From: Bin87 sp965203985
GTDB lineage: Bacteria > Chloroflexota > Dehalococcoidia > Lucifugimonadales > UBA3495
Length of the DNA stretch: 64,000 nt
Assembly (NCBI GenBank): GCA_965203985.1
Contig: CBDBDS010000002.1
Location: 620,001 to 684,000 of the forward strand
Direction of reading: 5' to 3'
Each line of letters opens with the position of its first letter. Position 1 is the stretch's first letter. Shown here in pieces: positions 25,283 to 34,740 of this stretch. Position numbers and translations under genes: made by a program. The notes beneath the pieces are model-generated. The model ran no database searches. It worked only from the letters and a program-made list of their open reading frames with translations, and was not told the origin of the DNA.

Positions 25283-26734
25283 ATGTTTGACTTGCTGATC
25301 ACCGGCGGCACCGTCATCCTGCCCACCGAGGCAGCCTCCGTTGACGTCGGCGTGCAGGATGGACGCATCGTCGCCATCGGCGCGCCGGGGACCTTGACCG
25401 ACGAGGCGGTGCAGACCATTGACGCCGCGGGCCGCATCGTCACCCCCGGCGGCATTGAGCCGCATATTCACGCCGCCGCCAACGTGCAGCCCGGCGTGCA
25501 CCAGCAGGTGGAAGGCGTGCCCAACGCCGGCCCCCTGGAGCACTCCCTGGGCGCGATCTGGGGCGGGACCACCACCGTGGTGGACTTCGCGCCGGCGCCC
25601 AACGAGGGGGAATTGGTCGGCGGCATCCTCGATTTTCTGTCCGTCTGGAACGGCAATACCTACGCCGACTATTCCGCCCACGTCATCTACCGCACCAGTA
25701 ATACCGCCGATAGCATCGCCCGCGTGGGCGAATTGATCAACAACGATTTCCCCAGCGTGAAAATCTTCACCACCAACATCCGCCCGCCGGCAGACCCGCC
25801 GCTGTCGCTCACGCCCACGGGCCGCATCGACAACGGCCGCCTCACCGACCTGACCGCTCAACTGGCCCGCCACGATGGTGTCCTGGCCGTGCACGCCGAG
25901 GACGATGAGATCGTCATGTACAACTACCTGCTGGCGCAGCAGCGCGGCATGTGGGACTGGTACAACGCCCACCTCATCCACTCCAAAGAGGTGGAGGACG
26001 TGGCCTTCCGTGACGTGATTCGCATCGCGGAGCAGAACGGAGCCGGCATGTACTTCGTCCACGTCACCGGCAGCGACGGCGTCAACGCGGTGGCCGCCGC
26101 CCGCAGCCGAGGGCAAGCGGTCTACGGCGAGGTCCTCACCCTGGCCCTGTCCTTCAACGCCTTCCAGTACCGCGAGCCCGACGGCATGAAGTACCACACC
26201 TACCCATCCCTGAAGTACCCCGAGGACGGCACCGACCTGTGGAGCGGCCTGCTGGGTAACAACCTGACTTTCACCGCCACCGACAGCAGCTTCACCACCT
26301 ACCTGGACAAGACGGCCGGCCTCAACGTGCAGGACATGCGCGGCGGCAACATCGGCATCGAAATCCGCATGGGCGTCAACTACACCGAAGCCGTGGTTCG
26401 GCGCGGAATGCCCCTGACCCAGTTCGCCAACATCACCGCCACCAACGCCGCCCGCCTGCTGGGGATGTACCCGCAAAAGGGTGTCATCGCTCCCGGCAGC
26501 GACGCCGACTTCGCGATCATCGACCCCACCATCCACAAGCGGCTCACCATGGACGACCTGCACCTGCGCGACTACAGCCCGTGGGAGGGTTGGGAGATCT
26601 TCGGTTGGCCCACCACGGTGATACTTCGCGGCAAGGTCATGGTGGATAACGGGCAACTGCTGGGCACGCCGGACGACGGCCGGCGCGTGCGTCGCCGGAT
26701 CGATCCCGCGGTCCTGCAACGCCCAGCCTTCTAA
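25283..26734 (+). CDS. Dihydropyrimidinase/hydantoinase-family amidohydrolase
   Basis: A 483-residue cyclic amidohydrolase. The binuclear metal site is visible: EPHIH (H61, H63), a carboxylated-lysine candidate K160 in SVKIFTT, HAED (H204), FVHVTG (H260) and TDSS near residue 333. The end-of-barrel signature KGVIAPGSDADFAIIDP precedes a C-terminal beta domain. Enzymes of this family open dihydropyrimidine or hydantoin rings, though bacterial members vary widely in substrate. ATG 25283 follows a strong AGGAGG. No other pyrimidine-catabolism genes are nearby, so the actual substrate is open. Confidence 0.88.
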   Translation: MFDLLITGGTVILPTEAASVDVGVQDGRIVAIGAPGTLTDEAVQTIDAAGRIVTPGGIEPHIHAAANVQPGVHQQVEGVPNAGPLEHSLGAIWGGTTTVVDFAPAPNEGELVGGILDFLSVWNGNTYADYSAHVIYRTSNTADSIARVGELINNDFPSVKIFTTNIRPPADPPLSLTPTGRIDNGRLTDLTAQLARHDGVLAVHAEDDEIVMYNYLLAQQRGMWDWYNAHLIHSKEVEDVAFRDVIRIAEQNGAGMYFVHVTGSDGVNAVAAARSRGQAVYGEVLTLALSFNAFQYREPDGMKYHTYPSLKYPEDGTDLWSGLLGNNLTFTATDSSFTTYLDKTAGLNVQDMRGGNIGIEIRMGVNYTEAVVRRGMPLTQFANITATNAARLLGMYPQKGVIAPGSDADFAIIDPTIHKRLTMDDLHLRDYSPWEGWEIFGWPTTVILRGKVMVDNGQLLGTPDDGRRVRRRIDPAVLQRPAF

Positions 26735-26800
26735 ACTGCCCCAACCTGCAACCTGCTCTCGCCGGCTGAGTCTGGCCAACCGGAGGGTGTCGCTGCCATC

Positions 26801-28276
26801 ATGGCAAACGACACACGGGACAACGTTATTTTTTGCCGGTTTTGCGGCCATCTCAACCGGGTAGGCGAAGCCGGCGCGATGGAGGCGGACCGCATCCGGT
26901 GCGCCGGCTGCGGGGCTTTTTCGGGACTGGAGACGGTCGCCGAAGATGAGGCGCGCCAACGCTCACGACGCGTCCGCCTGGGCTTTTTGCGCAGCCGACT
27001 GGTCCGCATCGCCATGATCGTGCTGCCCCTGCTGGGCCTGGTCATCTGGGTGCTGTGGGGATACACCGGGCTGCCACCCGACCCGCCGGACCCATCCACG
27101 CGGATCGGCGATACCGGGACCGCTGTCGCGCCAGGCGATTGGCCCCAGGCTGGCCGAGGCGTGACCAACCTGGCCTCCGGCGACCCACTTGATCTTCCGC
27201 CGGGAACCGCACCCTCTCAACTGTGGGCCCATGTAGCGGGCGCTCCCATCGTGGCGCCTCCGGCGGTCCTGGGAGACCGGGTGTACGTCACCGACGAAGA
27301 TGGCATTGTCACGGCGCTGGACCGTGCAACGGGCGCGGTGGCGTGGCGGTACGACTCCAGGCTCATTGCCGGAGTGACGCCAGCGGTGTCCGATGGGCTG
27401 GTGTTCGTCGTGTTTCGACCCGGCCTGGTGTCCGCCCTGAATGCTGACACCGGCGAAGTCGTTTGGTCGCGCCGGCTGCGGACGGCCTCGTTGCCCTCGC
27501 CCACCATCGCCGACGGCCGGCTCTATGTGGCGGAAAGCGACAAGAACCGCCTCCTCGCCCTGGACGCCGCTGATGGCAAAACCCTCTGGGAGTACCGGCT
27601 CAGGGATTGGGTGATCGCGCCGCCGGCCGTAATCGACGGCAAAGTGATCGCCACCGCCAACGACGCCAACGTGCACGTCATAGACGCCAAGACGGGAAAG
27701 CGGCGTATGATCTACGATGCCGGGCGCTCCCGGTGGGTCCGCGGTGGGCCCATCGCCACAGATGACCTGCTGCACTTCAGTAGTTTCAACGGACGAGTCT
27801 GGGGCATCGACTACCAGGGACGCCGGTATCCGTTGGAGCGGCAGATCCTGTACTGGCGAACGTTACTGTTGGTGTGGGGTTTCACGCAACAGGTCCCGCA
27901 GCAACAGGGATCCGTGTGGTCGTCCTGGAGCGTGGAAGACCAACCCTATCAACCGGCGCTGTCAGGCACAACCCTGGTGGTCGCGGACGCGATCGGCCCG
28001 GTGACGGCGCTGGACTCCCGGGACGGCTCGGTGCTCTGGGAGATCGACTTGGAGGCGGACATCACGGCGCCGGCTACTACCGCGGGGCCAATCGCGTTGG
28101 TGGGTGATGAACATGGTCGGGTGATTGGCCTGAATCTTGCCGACGGTTCGACCGCCTGGGAAGCGCAACTGGGCGGTCCCATAACGGCGTCGCCCATCGC
28201 GGTGGGAGGCTTGGTCCTCGTTCCCACGGAGGCGGACGGTGGGACGTTGGTAGCGCTGGCGCCAGGGCCCAAATGA
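26801..28276 (+). CDS. Membrane-anchored PQQ-type beta-propeller with N-terminal zinc ribbon
   Basis: A 491-residue protein. Residues 10-40 hold two CxxC knuckles (FCRFCGHLN and RCAGCGAF), a likely zinc ribbon; a single membrane helix spans about 66-86 (RIAMIVLPLLGLVIWVLWG). The remainder is an eight-blade PQQ-like propeller, with blades showing ALDRATGAVAWRYD, ALNADTGEVVWSR, ALDAADGKTLWEY, VIDAKTGKRR, ALDSRDGSVLWEI and GLNLADGSTAWEA. Similar domains occur in BamB and in sensor or scaffold proteins. Orientation predicted is ribbon inside, propeller outside. No quinoprotein catalytic residues can be assigned. Confidence 0.8.
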   Translation: MANDTRDNVIFCRFCGHLNRVGEAGAMEADRIRCAGCGAFSGLETVAEDEARQRSRRVRLGFLRSRLVRIAMIVLPLLGLVIWVLWGYTGLPPDPPDPSTRIGDTGTAVAPGDWPQAGRGVTNLASGDPLDLPPGTAPSQLWAHVAGAPIVAPPAVLGDRVYVTDEDGIVTALDRATGAVAWRYDSRLIAGVTPAVSDGLVFVVFRPGLVSALNADTGEVVWSRRLRTASLPSPTIADGRLYVAESDKNRLLALDAADGKTLWEYRLRDWVIAPPAVIDGKVIATANDANVHVIDAKTGKRRMIYDAGRSRWVRGGPIATDDLLHFSSFNGRVWGIDYQGRRYPLERQILYWRTLLLVWGFTQQVPQQQGSVWSSWSVEDQPYQPALSGTTLVVADAIGPVTALDSRDGSVLWEIDLEADITAPATTAGPIALVGDEHGRVIGLNLADGSTAWEAQLGGPITASPIAVGGLVLVPTEADGGTLVALAPGPK

Positions 28277-28618
28277 CGATCCGGTAGGCAACGCTTTCGG
28301 AAGAGGCGCTCGTGAGTGAGCGCCTCTCCTCATGTTAACGGTCGCGACAATGCGATTCCCTGCGCCGTCCCCGTACCGAATTCCGTCTCGGTAATACAAC
28401 GTATTGCGCAGACCGATACTATCACGCCAATAACATAACGATATTCGTCTTTACAGGGTGGTTTGCAGCGTATTAGGCTTGCCGGAATAAATCTTCGCAC
28501 CGTGATTCGGTTCAGGCATCGCACGACATGAGCGCATATCTGCAAACGTCATGACCGTTGATGATCGGGTTGTTCACCTGGCCGGCTGCTCGGCGCAGCG
28601 CACACGGAGGTTCGCATC
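28277..28618. other. 342-bp intergenic region with hairpin and possible promoter of the first ABC module
   Basis: AGAGGCGCTC/GAGCGCCTCT (28302-28327) is a perfect 10-bp hairpin ending the propeller transcript. AATACaacGTATT (28393-28405) is a small palindrome that could be an operator. TTGCAG (28463-28468), a 17-nt spacer and AATAAA (28486-28491) form a weak promoter. No gene is visible. Confidence 0.45.
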
Positions 28619-30538
28619 ATGAAACGACGCCGCAAAACGACCCCGACTACGCTGATCCTGGTCGCTATTTCGCTCACGCTGACGTTCGTCATCGCCTGCG
28701 GTGGAGCCGCAACCGCTCCCGCACCCGAATCGGACGCGTCCTCGGCCCCCTCCAGCGCGGCCGCAGGAGCGCAGACAGCGCCCACGGCCGCGCCTTCCGG
28801 CGGTTCATCCCAGGCCGCCCAACCCACCGCTGCCGCCGCGCCGGCCCAGCCCGCAGCGTCTTCCGGCAGCTCAGCCGCTGTAGCCCAACCGACGCCCACG
28901 GTCCAGCCGGTGGAGGTCCAGGCGCCCGAAACCGACTGGGTCACTCGCGGCAAGCACGGGCGGACCATGAAGTGGGTGGCTCGCAACAACCCCGGCTTCT
29001 GGGACGTTCACTATGGCGCGAGCCTGACCACGACGCTCACGCCTTCCGGCGTCAGGTTCAACCAGCTGGTGGAGTACAACCCGGTGAACCCTGAAGAGAT
29101 CATCGGGGACCTGGCCGAAAGCTGGGACGTCAGCGAGGACGGCACGGTGTACACCTTCTACCTGGCCGAAGCGAACTGGTCTGACGGCCAGCCGGTGAAG
29201 GCCAGCGACATCGTCTACAGCCTGGACCGCATCACCCTCCCCGACGCGTTCCGCGGCCGCACCAACAGCCTCCGCAACTTCTACGAGCACAAGACCGCAG
29301 AGGTGATTGACGAACGGACGGTGCGGATGCCCATCAAGTTCCCGGCCGCCACCTTCATGGTCAACCTCGCCTCCGACTACATGAAGATGTATCCGGAGCA
29401 CGTTGCCGGCCCCCTGAGCCAGGAGGACGTCAACTGCTGTCCCGAGAACATGATCGGGTCCGGCCCCTTCATCTACAAGGACGGCAGTTGGCAGAAGCAG
29501 GAGTCCTACGAATACGTCAGGAACGACGACTACTTCAAGGCTCCCCGCCCGTACTTTGACGGGTTCAAGGTCTTCCTGATCCAGGACGTGGCCCGTTCCA
29601 TCGCCACCCTGAAGGTCGGTCAGGCCGACGGCACTTACTATCCGGTGCTCTCAACCTACACCGAATTCGTCGAACAGCTGGAGCATGACACCGACGGCCG
29701 CATGCGGGCGCTTTTCATGGAAAACGTGCAGCGCGCCGGCCTCAACTTCAACTGGCTGGTCGAACCTTATGACGACCCCAGGGTGCGCACCGCCCTCTGG
29801 ATGGTCATCGACCAGGAAGAGATCGTTGAGAAGATCCTGCGCGGCAACGGCACCGTGGGCACGCACTTCCACGTCGGGTTTGCCCCCAACGAGAGTGTCG
29901 AGGCGCTCTACGAGTTGCCCGGCTACCGCCGGGACGCTGACGGCACCAAGGCCCAGGCCGACCTGGATGAGGCCCGACGCTTGCTCGCCGAAGCCGGCTA
30001 TCCCGACGGCTTCAGCGGAACCATCACCTCCATCCTGACGGGCTGCACCGCTACCTCCGCCCAGTTGGTCAGCGACATCTGGAAGCGCGAGCTCGGCCTG
30101 GACATGACCATCGAGTCCAGCGACGTGGCGACCCTGTACGCCAAGTGGCGCAGCAACGACTATGGCGTGATCGTCGGCTGCGGCAGCGGCATCATCCTGC
30201 CGGACCCGTCCGACATCCTGAACCAGTGGTACGGCATCGACACCATGCGCAACTCCGGAAACTGGACCACCACCGAGTTTGAACGGCTCAAGGCCGAGCA
30301 GGCGAAGGAACTGGATCCGGAAAAGCGCAAGGAACTCTTTGCACAGATGGTTGAGCTCCTGCGGGCCGAGGTGCCTCACTACCTGCCCACCGGCTGGATG
30401 CACGCTGGAGGCACCCTGGACTACCGGATCCGCAACTACCACGTCCCCAGGACCATCCAGATGATCCACAAGCTGGACCACATGTGGTGGGACGAGGATG
30501 CGGAGAAGCCTCCCATCGGCACCGGCTACCAGCCGTAG
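28619..30538 (+). CDS. ABC transporter substrate-binding lipoprotein, family 5 (oligopeptide/nickel type)
   Basis: A 639-residue lipoprotein. The signal peptide ends in a lipobox at VIAC (about residue 32); a long Ala/Pro/Ser/Thr linker follows to about residue 100. The SBP_bac_5 fold contains RFNQLVEYNPVNPEEIIGDL, AESWDVSEDGTVYTFYL, EANWSDGQPVKASDIVYSLD and a C-terminal YRIRNYHVP. It probably captures peptides or other solutes for the two permeases directly downstream. ATG 28619 has CGGAGG 6-9 nt upstream. A second close paralogue begins at 32805, so the whole importer unit is duplicated. Confidence 0.9.
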   Translation: MKRRRKTTPTTLILVAISLTLTFVIACGGAATAPAPESDASSAPSSAAAGAQTAPTAAPSGGSSQAAQPTAAAAPAQPAASSGSSAAVAQPTPTVQPVEVQAPETDWVTRGKHGRTMKWVARNNPGFWDVHYGASLTTTLTPSGVRFNQLVEYNPVNPEEIIGDLAESWDVSEDGTVYTFYLAEANWSDGQPVKASDIVYSLDRITLPDAFRGRTNSLRNFYEHKTAEVIDERTVRMPIKFPAATFMVNLASDYMKMYPEHVAGPLSQEDVNCCPENMIGSGPFIYKDGSWQKQESYEYVRNDDYFKAPRPYFDGFKVFLIQDVARSIATLKVGQADGTYYPVLSTYTEFVEQLEHDTDGRMRALFMENVQRAGLNFNWLVEPYDDPRVRTALWMVIDQEEIVEKILRGNGTVGTHFHVGFAPNESVEALYELPGYRRDADGTKAQADLDEARRLLAEAGYPDGFSGTITSILTGCTATSAQLVSDIWKRELGLDMTIESSDVATLYAKWRSNDYGVIVGCGSGIILPDPSDILNQWYGIDTMRNSGNWTTTEFERLKAEQAKELDPEKRKELFAQMVELLRAEVPHYLPTGWMHAGGTLDYRIRNYHVPRTIQMIHKLDHMWWDEDAEKPPIGTGYQP

Positions 30539-30605
30539 GAGAGACCAGGCTTCTGCTATTTACGGAGGAACTTGACGATCGCCAGGCCCGATCCCGGGAG
30601 GCATG

Positions 30606-31571
30606 ATGACCACCTATATCGTGAGGAGGCTGCTCCTCTTCATACCCACCATCCTCATCGTGACCATCATCATCTTCCTGTTGATGTGGATTGTGCCTGG
30701 CGACACGGCCATGCTCATCCTCACCGGGAACGACCCGAATGAGGGTGGGCGGGTCAGCCTGGAGGACGTCGAACGGCTGCGCGCTAAGCTGGGCCTGGAC
30801 CGACCGGTCCACATCCAGTATGCAGACTGGCTATGGGACATGCTCCGCGGCGACTTGGGAGAGTCTTTGTGGTACCAGACCCCGGTGATTGACGAGCTTG
30901 GCGGACGGTTCGTCACCACGGTCCAACTGGCCGTGATGGGCATGGGGATGGCTTTCATCATCGCTGTTCCCCTGGGCATCATTTCGGCAGTCAAGCAGGA
31001 CACCAAGCTGGACTACGTCAGTCGGCTGATAGCCCTGCTGGGCATCGCCATGCCCACCTTCCTGATCGCGATCGTCGTAACCTACGTCCTGGCCTACGTA
31101 TTCGACTGGTTACCGCCGTTGGACTACGCCAACCTGTGGGAGCAGCCGTTGACCAACCTGCAGCAGATGGTGTTCCCTGCGTTGGCCATCGCATTCCATG
31201 ATCTTGCGTTCACCGCTCGGGTCACCCGCTCGTCCATGCTTGAAACGATGCGAGACGACTACGTTCGCACGGCTCGCGCCAAAGGGCTGACGGAGATGGG
31301 CGTAATCGGTCGGCACGCCCTGAAAAACGCCCTGTTGCCGATCATCACGGTCTCGGGCTACCAGTTCGGCAGGTTGCTGGGCGGCGTCGTGATCGTCGAG
31401 GTGATCTTCCTGGTTCCCGGTATAGGGAACATGCTGATCGACGCAATCCTGCATCGTGACTTCGTCGTGATCCAGGCGGTGGTGGTGCTGGTGGCCGCGG
31501 TGGTCATGTTCCTGAACCTGGTCATCGACCTTATCTACGGGATACTCGACCCACGGATCCGCTACCAGTAG
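30606..31571 (+). CDS. ABC transporter permease, DppB/OppB type
   Basis: A 321-residue inner-membrane permease with about six helices. The N-terminal TYIVRRLLLFIPTILIVTII and the coupling-loop signature RSSMLETMRDDYVRTARAKG, followed by HALKNALLPIITV, are diagnostic. Start chosen at 30606 because it lines up with the start of the paralogue at 34741; the ATG three bases earlier is too close to GGGAG. It follows the binding-protein gene after 67 bp and precedes the DppC-type gene after 27 bp, forming one importer operon. No ATP-binding subunit gene is in the window. Confidence 0.9.
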   Translation: MTTYIVRRLLLFIPTILIVTIIIFLLMWIVPGDTAMLILTGNDPNEGGRVSLEDVERLRAKLGLDRPVHIQYADWLWDMLRGDLGESLWYQTPVIDELGGRFVTTVQLAVMGMGMAFIIAVPLGIISAVKQDTKLDYVSRLIALLGIAMPTFLIAIVVTYVLAYVFDWLPPLDYANLWEQPLTNLQQMVFPALAIAFHDLAFTARVTRSSMLETMRDDYVRTARAKGLTEMGVIGRHALKNALLPIITVSGYQFGRLLGGVVIVEVIFLVPGIGNMLIDAILHRDFVVIQAVVVLVAAVVMFLNLVIDLIYGILDPRIRYQ

Positions 31572-31598
31572 CGCACCGAATCTCAATGGAGCAGATCA

Positions 31599-32510
31599 AT
31601 GGCTACTAGCGACCTCGCCGCAGAACGCGGCTCTCCAGTTCGCAATGCGCTCCTGGCAATTCCCGCCGCGTACCACTCGACGGTGGAGATCGCTCGCCGG
31701 AAACCACTCGGTGCGGTCGGCGGCGTCACTGCCCTCATCCTGATTATTGTCGCCATTGCATCCCGGTTGGCCATCCTGCCGGTCCCGGACCCCTACGCCT
31801 CTGTGGGCGACATTTTCCTCGCGCCCAGCCGCGAATTCCCCATGGGGACGGACGTCATCGGCAGGGACATCCTCGCCCGTGTCCTGCACGGCACCTGGAT
31901 ATCCTTGTACGTCGGTCTGGGCAGCGTCCTGATCGGCATAACCGCCGGCTTCGTGCTGGGCATCACCAGCACCTACGCGGGCGGCTTCGTTGACCTGGCG
32001 TTCCAGCGGGTGGTGGACGCCCTGATGTCGATCCCCGGCCTGATCCTGGCCTTGGCCATCATGGCCGTGCTGGGTTCCTCCTTGAACAACGTCATCCTGG
32101 CCATCGTCATCGGTATGCTGGCCCCGGTGATCCGCACCGTGCGTTCCCAGGTGCTCACGCTCAAGGAAATGGACTACGTGACCGCCGCCAGAGCCATCGG
32201 TGCGCGCCCCCAGCGCATCGTATTCCGTCACATCATGCCCAACTGCCTGGCCATCTATATCATCATGGCGACCTACTACCTGGGGTTCGCCATCATCATC
32301 GAGGCCTCGCTGAGCTTCCTGGGCGTGGGCGCGCCGCCCGACGAGCCCAGCTGGGGCGGCATCCTTACGGTCGCCAGCCGGGAAACCCCGGAGACGGGCA
32401 TCTGGCTGCTGGTCTTCCCCGGCATCTTCATATTCATCGCCGTGCTGGCCTTCAACGTGCTGGGCGACGCCCTGCGGGATGTGCTGGACCCGAGGCTTCG
32501 CGGCCGCTAG
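31599..32510 (+). CDS. ABC transporter permease, DppC/OppC type
   Basis: A 303-residue permease with the OppC N-terminal extension (RRKPLGAVGGVTALILIIVA), the periplasmic FPMGTDVIGRDILARVLHG, and the coupling loop LKEMDYVTAARAIGARPQRI then HIMPNC. It ends with the standard FNVLGDALRDVLDPRLRGR. GGAG lies 7 nt upstream of the ATG. It partners with the DppB-type permease. A strong terminator 43 bp downstream ends the first importer unit. Confidence 0.9.
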   Translation: MATSDLAAERGSPVRNALLAIPAAYHSTVEIARRKPLGAVGGVTALILIIVAIASRLAILPVPDPYASVGDIFLAPSREFPMGTDVIGRDILARVLHGTWISLYVGLGSVLIGITAGFVLGITSTYAGGFVDLAFQRVVDALMSIPGLILALAIMAVLGSSLNNVILAIVIGMLAPVIRTVRSQVLTLKEMDYVTAARAIGARPQRIVFRHIMPNCLAIYIIMATYYLGFAIIIEASLSFLGVGAPPDEPSWGGILTVASRETPETGIWLLVFPGIFIFIAVLAFNVLGDALRDVLDPRLRGR

Positions 32511-32553
32511 CCGCCCACTGGAAACAGCCCGGAATCGTCCCAGCTGGGAGTGA

Positions 32554-32591
32554 GCCGCCCCGACGCATCGCTTGCGTCGGGGCGGCTTTTT
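32554..32591 (+). terminator. Rho-independent terminator after the first ABC module
   Basis: GCCGCCCCGACGCA pairs perfectly with TGCGTCGGGGCGGC around a 5-nt loop and is followed by TTTTT. Confidence 0.9.
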
Positions 32592-32675
32592 GATCCCTCA
32601 TCGGTACGATGTTGTGATCTTTCAAGGAGCCCTCATAACCGATGTTTATCCCGCCACGGTATCGACAATTACCAT

Positions 32676-32704
32676 TTGACAAGCGGCAACCTTGTGAGTA
32701 GCAT
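32676..32704 (+). promoter_or_regulatory. Promoter of the second ABC module
   Basis: TTGACA (32676-32681), a 17-nt spacer and TAGCAT (32699-32704), about 100 bp before the binding-protein start. It may also drive the selenoprotein genes at the end of this unit. Confidence 0.65.
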
Positions 32705-32804
32705 CCCCCAACACTGGCCGGCCCAGTCTAGCCAGCGATACCAGGCGGCTGACGCTTGTCCGTTTGCCCGCTTTCCAATTGAATTGCATCGGGAGGGTTC
32801 GCCA

Positions 32805-34655
32805 ATGAAGTTCCGACGAATCGGGAGACCCCAATGGTTGTTGCTCGTGAGCTGCGCAGCCCTGTTGGTAGTCGGGCTGGCCTGCGGTGGAACCACCGCG
32901 CCCGAGCCCAGCACCGCCCCCAGCCAGCCGGCACAGTCTCAACCGGCGGCCTCTGATAGTTCGGCCCCGGCTGCCCCAACCCCGACGTTCACCCCCATGC
33001 CAACACGGGTTCTTGATGCAACGCCAACCGCTATCCCGGTCCCGACACCGGTAGCCATCGACGAACGCCCGGACTGGTGGCAAGAAGGCGAAGGCAAGCA
33101 TTACCGTGGCACGTTCCCTATGGTCGGCAACAGCAACCCGGGGTTCTGGGACGTCCACTACGGTGGTTCTCTCAACACCACCCTGATGCCCTCCAGCCCG
33201 CGCTTCAACCAACTGGTCGAGTACAACCCGGTCAAGCCCAGCGAAATCATCGGTGACCTGGCCGAAACTTGGGAAGTCAGCGACGACGGCACCGAGTTCG
33301 TCTTCCACCTGAAGGACGCCACTTGGTCGGACGGCATGCCGGTGACCGCGGAGGACGTGGTGTTCAGCCTTGACCGCATCACCCTGCCGGGAGCCCAGCG
33401 GGCGCGCACCGGATTCCTGCGGGCATTCTACGAGCACCAGACCGCCGAGGTGATCGACGGCAAGACAGTGCGCGTGCCCCTGAAGTACCAGGCTCCCACC
33501 TTCATGCCAAACCTGGCGTCGGACTACATGAAGATGTACCCCAAGCACATCGCCGAAGATCTGACCCAGGAGCAGGCCAACCAGCCCGAAAACCTGATCG
33601 GCTCCGGCCCGTGGCTGCTGGAAGGTTGGCAGAAGGACGTGAGCTACACGTTCGCGCGGAACGAGACGTACTTCAAAGAGGGGCGCCCCTTCTTCGATGG
33701 CATCATCGTCCACCTGATCCCTGATACGGCCCGCCGCATTGCGGCCCTTCAGGCCGGTCAGGTGCTGGGAACCTTCAACCCCTTCACCGGCGTCAACCGC
33801 CCCGAAGCCATGGCGGTACTGGAAGAGGAGACCGACGGCCAGGTGCGAGCCCTGATCCTTCCCAGCGCCGGTTTCGAGGCATACTTCCTCAATAACGCCA
33901 AACCCCCGTTCGACGATGAAAGGGTCCGCCGGGCCTTCTACCTGGGTCTGGATCGAGACCTGGGCATCGAGCGCGCGGTCAGGGGCTTCGGTCAGCCCGG
34001 GACATTCTTCTCCCCGGGAGTGGTCGAGGACCTGGCCGACCTGCGCGCCAACAACCCCGCTTTTGCGGAAGATCGCTCCGCGGCGATTGCGGAGGCCAAG
34101 CAGTTGCTGACTGAGGCCGGTTACCCCGAAGGCATTTCGGTGAAGATGAACACCCGAAACGCCATTCCAACATTGCCGGCAGCGGAAGTCGCGGGTGAGC
34201 AACTGCGTCGGGACGTTGGCATCGACATCGAGATCGTACCCAACGACCTGGCTACCACCTACGCCGTGATGCGTGACGGAACCCACGAAATCTCCACCGT
34301 CGGCACCGGCATCATCCTGACCGACCCCGCGGACATCCTCAACCAGTTCTACCTGCAGGACGTGCTCCGCAACCCTCAGAACTGGCAGAACGACCGCGTT
34401 GACGAACTGATCGACCTCCAGAACCGGGCCATCGACCAGCGCGAGCGTCAGGGTCACCTGGAGGAAATTGCCGACATCCTGCACACCGGAAGCAGCCACC
34501 TGGTGGTGTATTTCTGGGGAGGAGCCGGCGGTGCGCTGGATTACCGCATCCGGAACTTCCACCTGCCGCCCACCGTCCAGCAGATCCACAAGTGGGACCA
34601 CGTCTGGTTCGATCCGGACCGTGAACAGCCCGCCGAAACCGGCTATCAGCCGTAA
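32805..34655 (+). CDS. ABC transporter substrate-binding lipoprotein, family 5 (second copy)
   Basis: A 616-residue paralogue of the 28.6-kb protein. The lipobox is GLAC at about residue 27, followed by a Pro/Ala/Thr/Gln linker to residue 90. Shared blocks include GNSNPGFWDVHYGGSLNTTL, RFNQLVEYNPVKPSEIIGDL, ATWSDGMPVTAEDVVFSLD and FHLPPTVQQIHKWDHVWFD. The start is set at 32805, with GGGAGG upstream and MKFRRIG as N-terminus. The large sequence difference in the ligand-facing middle suggests another substrate. It heads a unit with two permeases and two probable selenoproteins. Confidence 0.9.
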   Translation: MKFRRIGRPQWLLLVSCAALLVVGLACGGTTAPEPSTAPSQPAQSQPAASDSSAPAAPTPTFTPMPTRVLDATPTAIPVPTPVAIDERPDWWQEGEGKHYRGTFPMVGNSNPGFWDVHYGGSLNTTLMPSSPRFNQLVEYNPVKPSEIIGDLAETWEVSDDGTEFVFHLKDATWSDGMPVTAEDVVFSLDRITLPGAQRARTGFLRAFYEHQTAEVIDGKTVRVPLKYQAPTFMPNLASDYMKMYPKHIAEDLTQEQANQPENLIGSGPWLLEGWQKDVSYTFARNETYFKEGRPFFDGIIVHLIPDTARRIAALQAGQVLGTFNPFTGVNRPEAMAVLEEETDGQVRALILPSAGFEAYFLNNAKPPFDDERVRRAFYLGLDRDLGIERAVRGFGQPGTFFSPGVVEDLADLRANNPAFAEDRSAAIAEAKQLLTEAGYPEGISVKMNTRNAIPTLPAAEVAGEQLRRDVGIDIEIVPNDLATTYAVMRDGTHEISTVGTGIILTDPADILNQFYLQDVLRNPQNWQNDRVDELIDLQNRAIDQRERQGHLEEIADILHTGSSHLVVYFWGGAGGALDYRIRNFHLPPTVQQIHKWDHVWFDPDREQPAETGYQP

Positions 34656-34667
34656 TCTTCGATGAGA

Positions 34668-34695
34668 GATGCGCCCCGAGTACAAGGGGCGCATC
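34668..34695 (+). promoter_or_regulatory. Intercistronic hairpin after the binding-protein gene
   Basis: GATGCGCCCC pairs perfectly with GGGGCGCATC across an 8-nt loop without a T-run. Such hairpins usually protect the abundant binding-protein mRNA and reduce read-through into permease genes. Confidence 0.6.
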
Positions 34696-34740
34696 GTCCA
34701 ATACCTGTGCGCTCGGTGCCTCACAGACTGAAGGTGGAAG

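Noticed and set aside
25013..26959. 648-codon open frame on the minus strand
   Set aside because: It is antisense to the clear dihydropyrimidinase and neighbours; composition is that of a GC-rich shadow and no motif is present.
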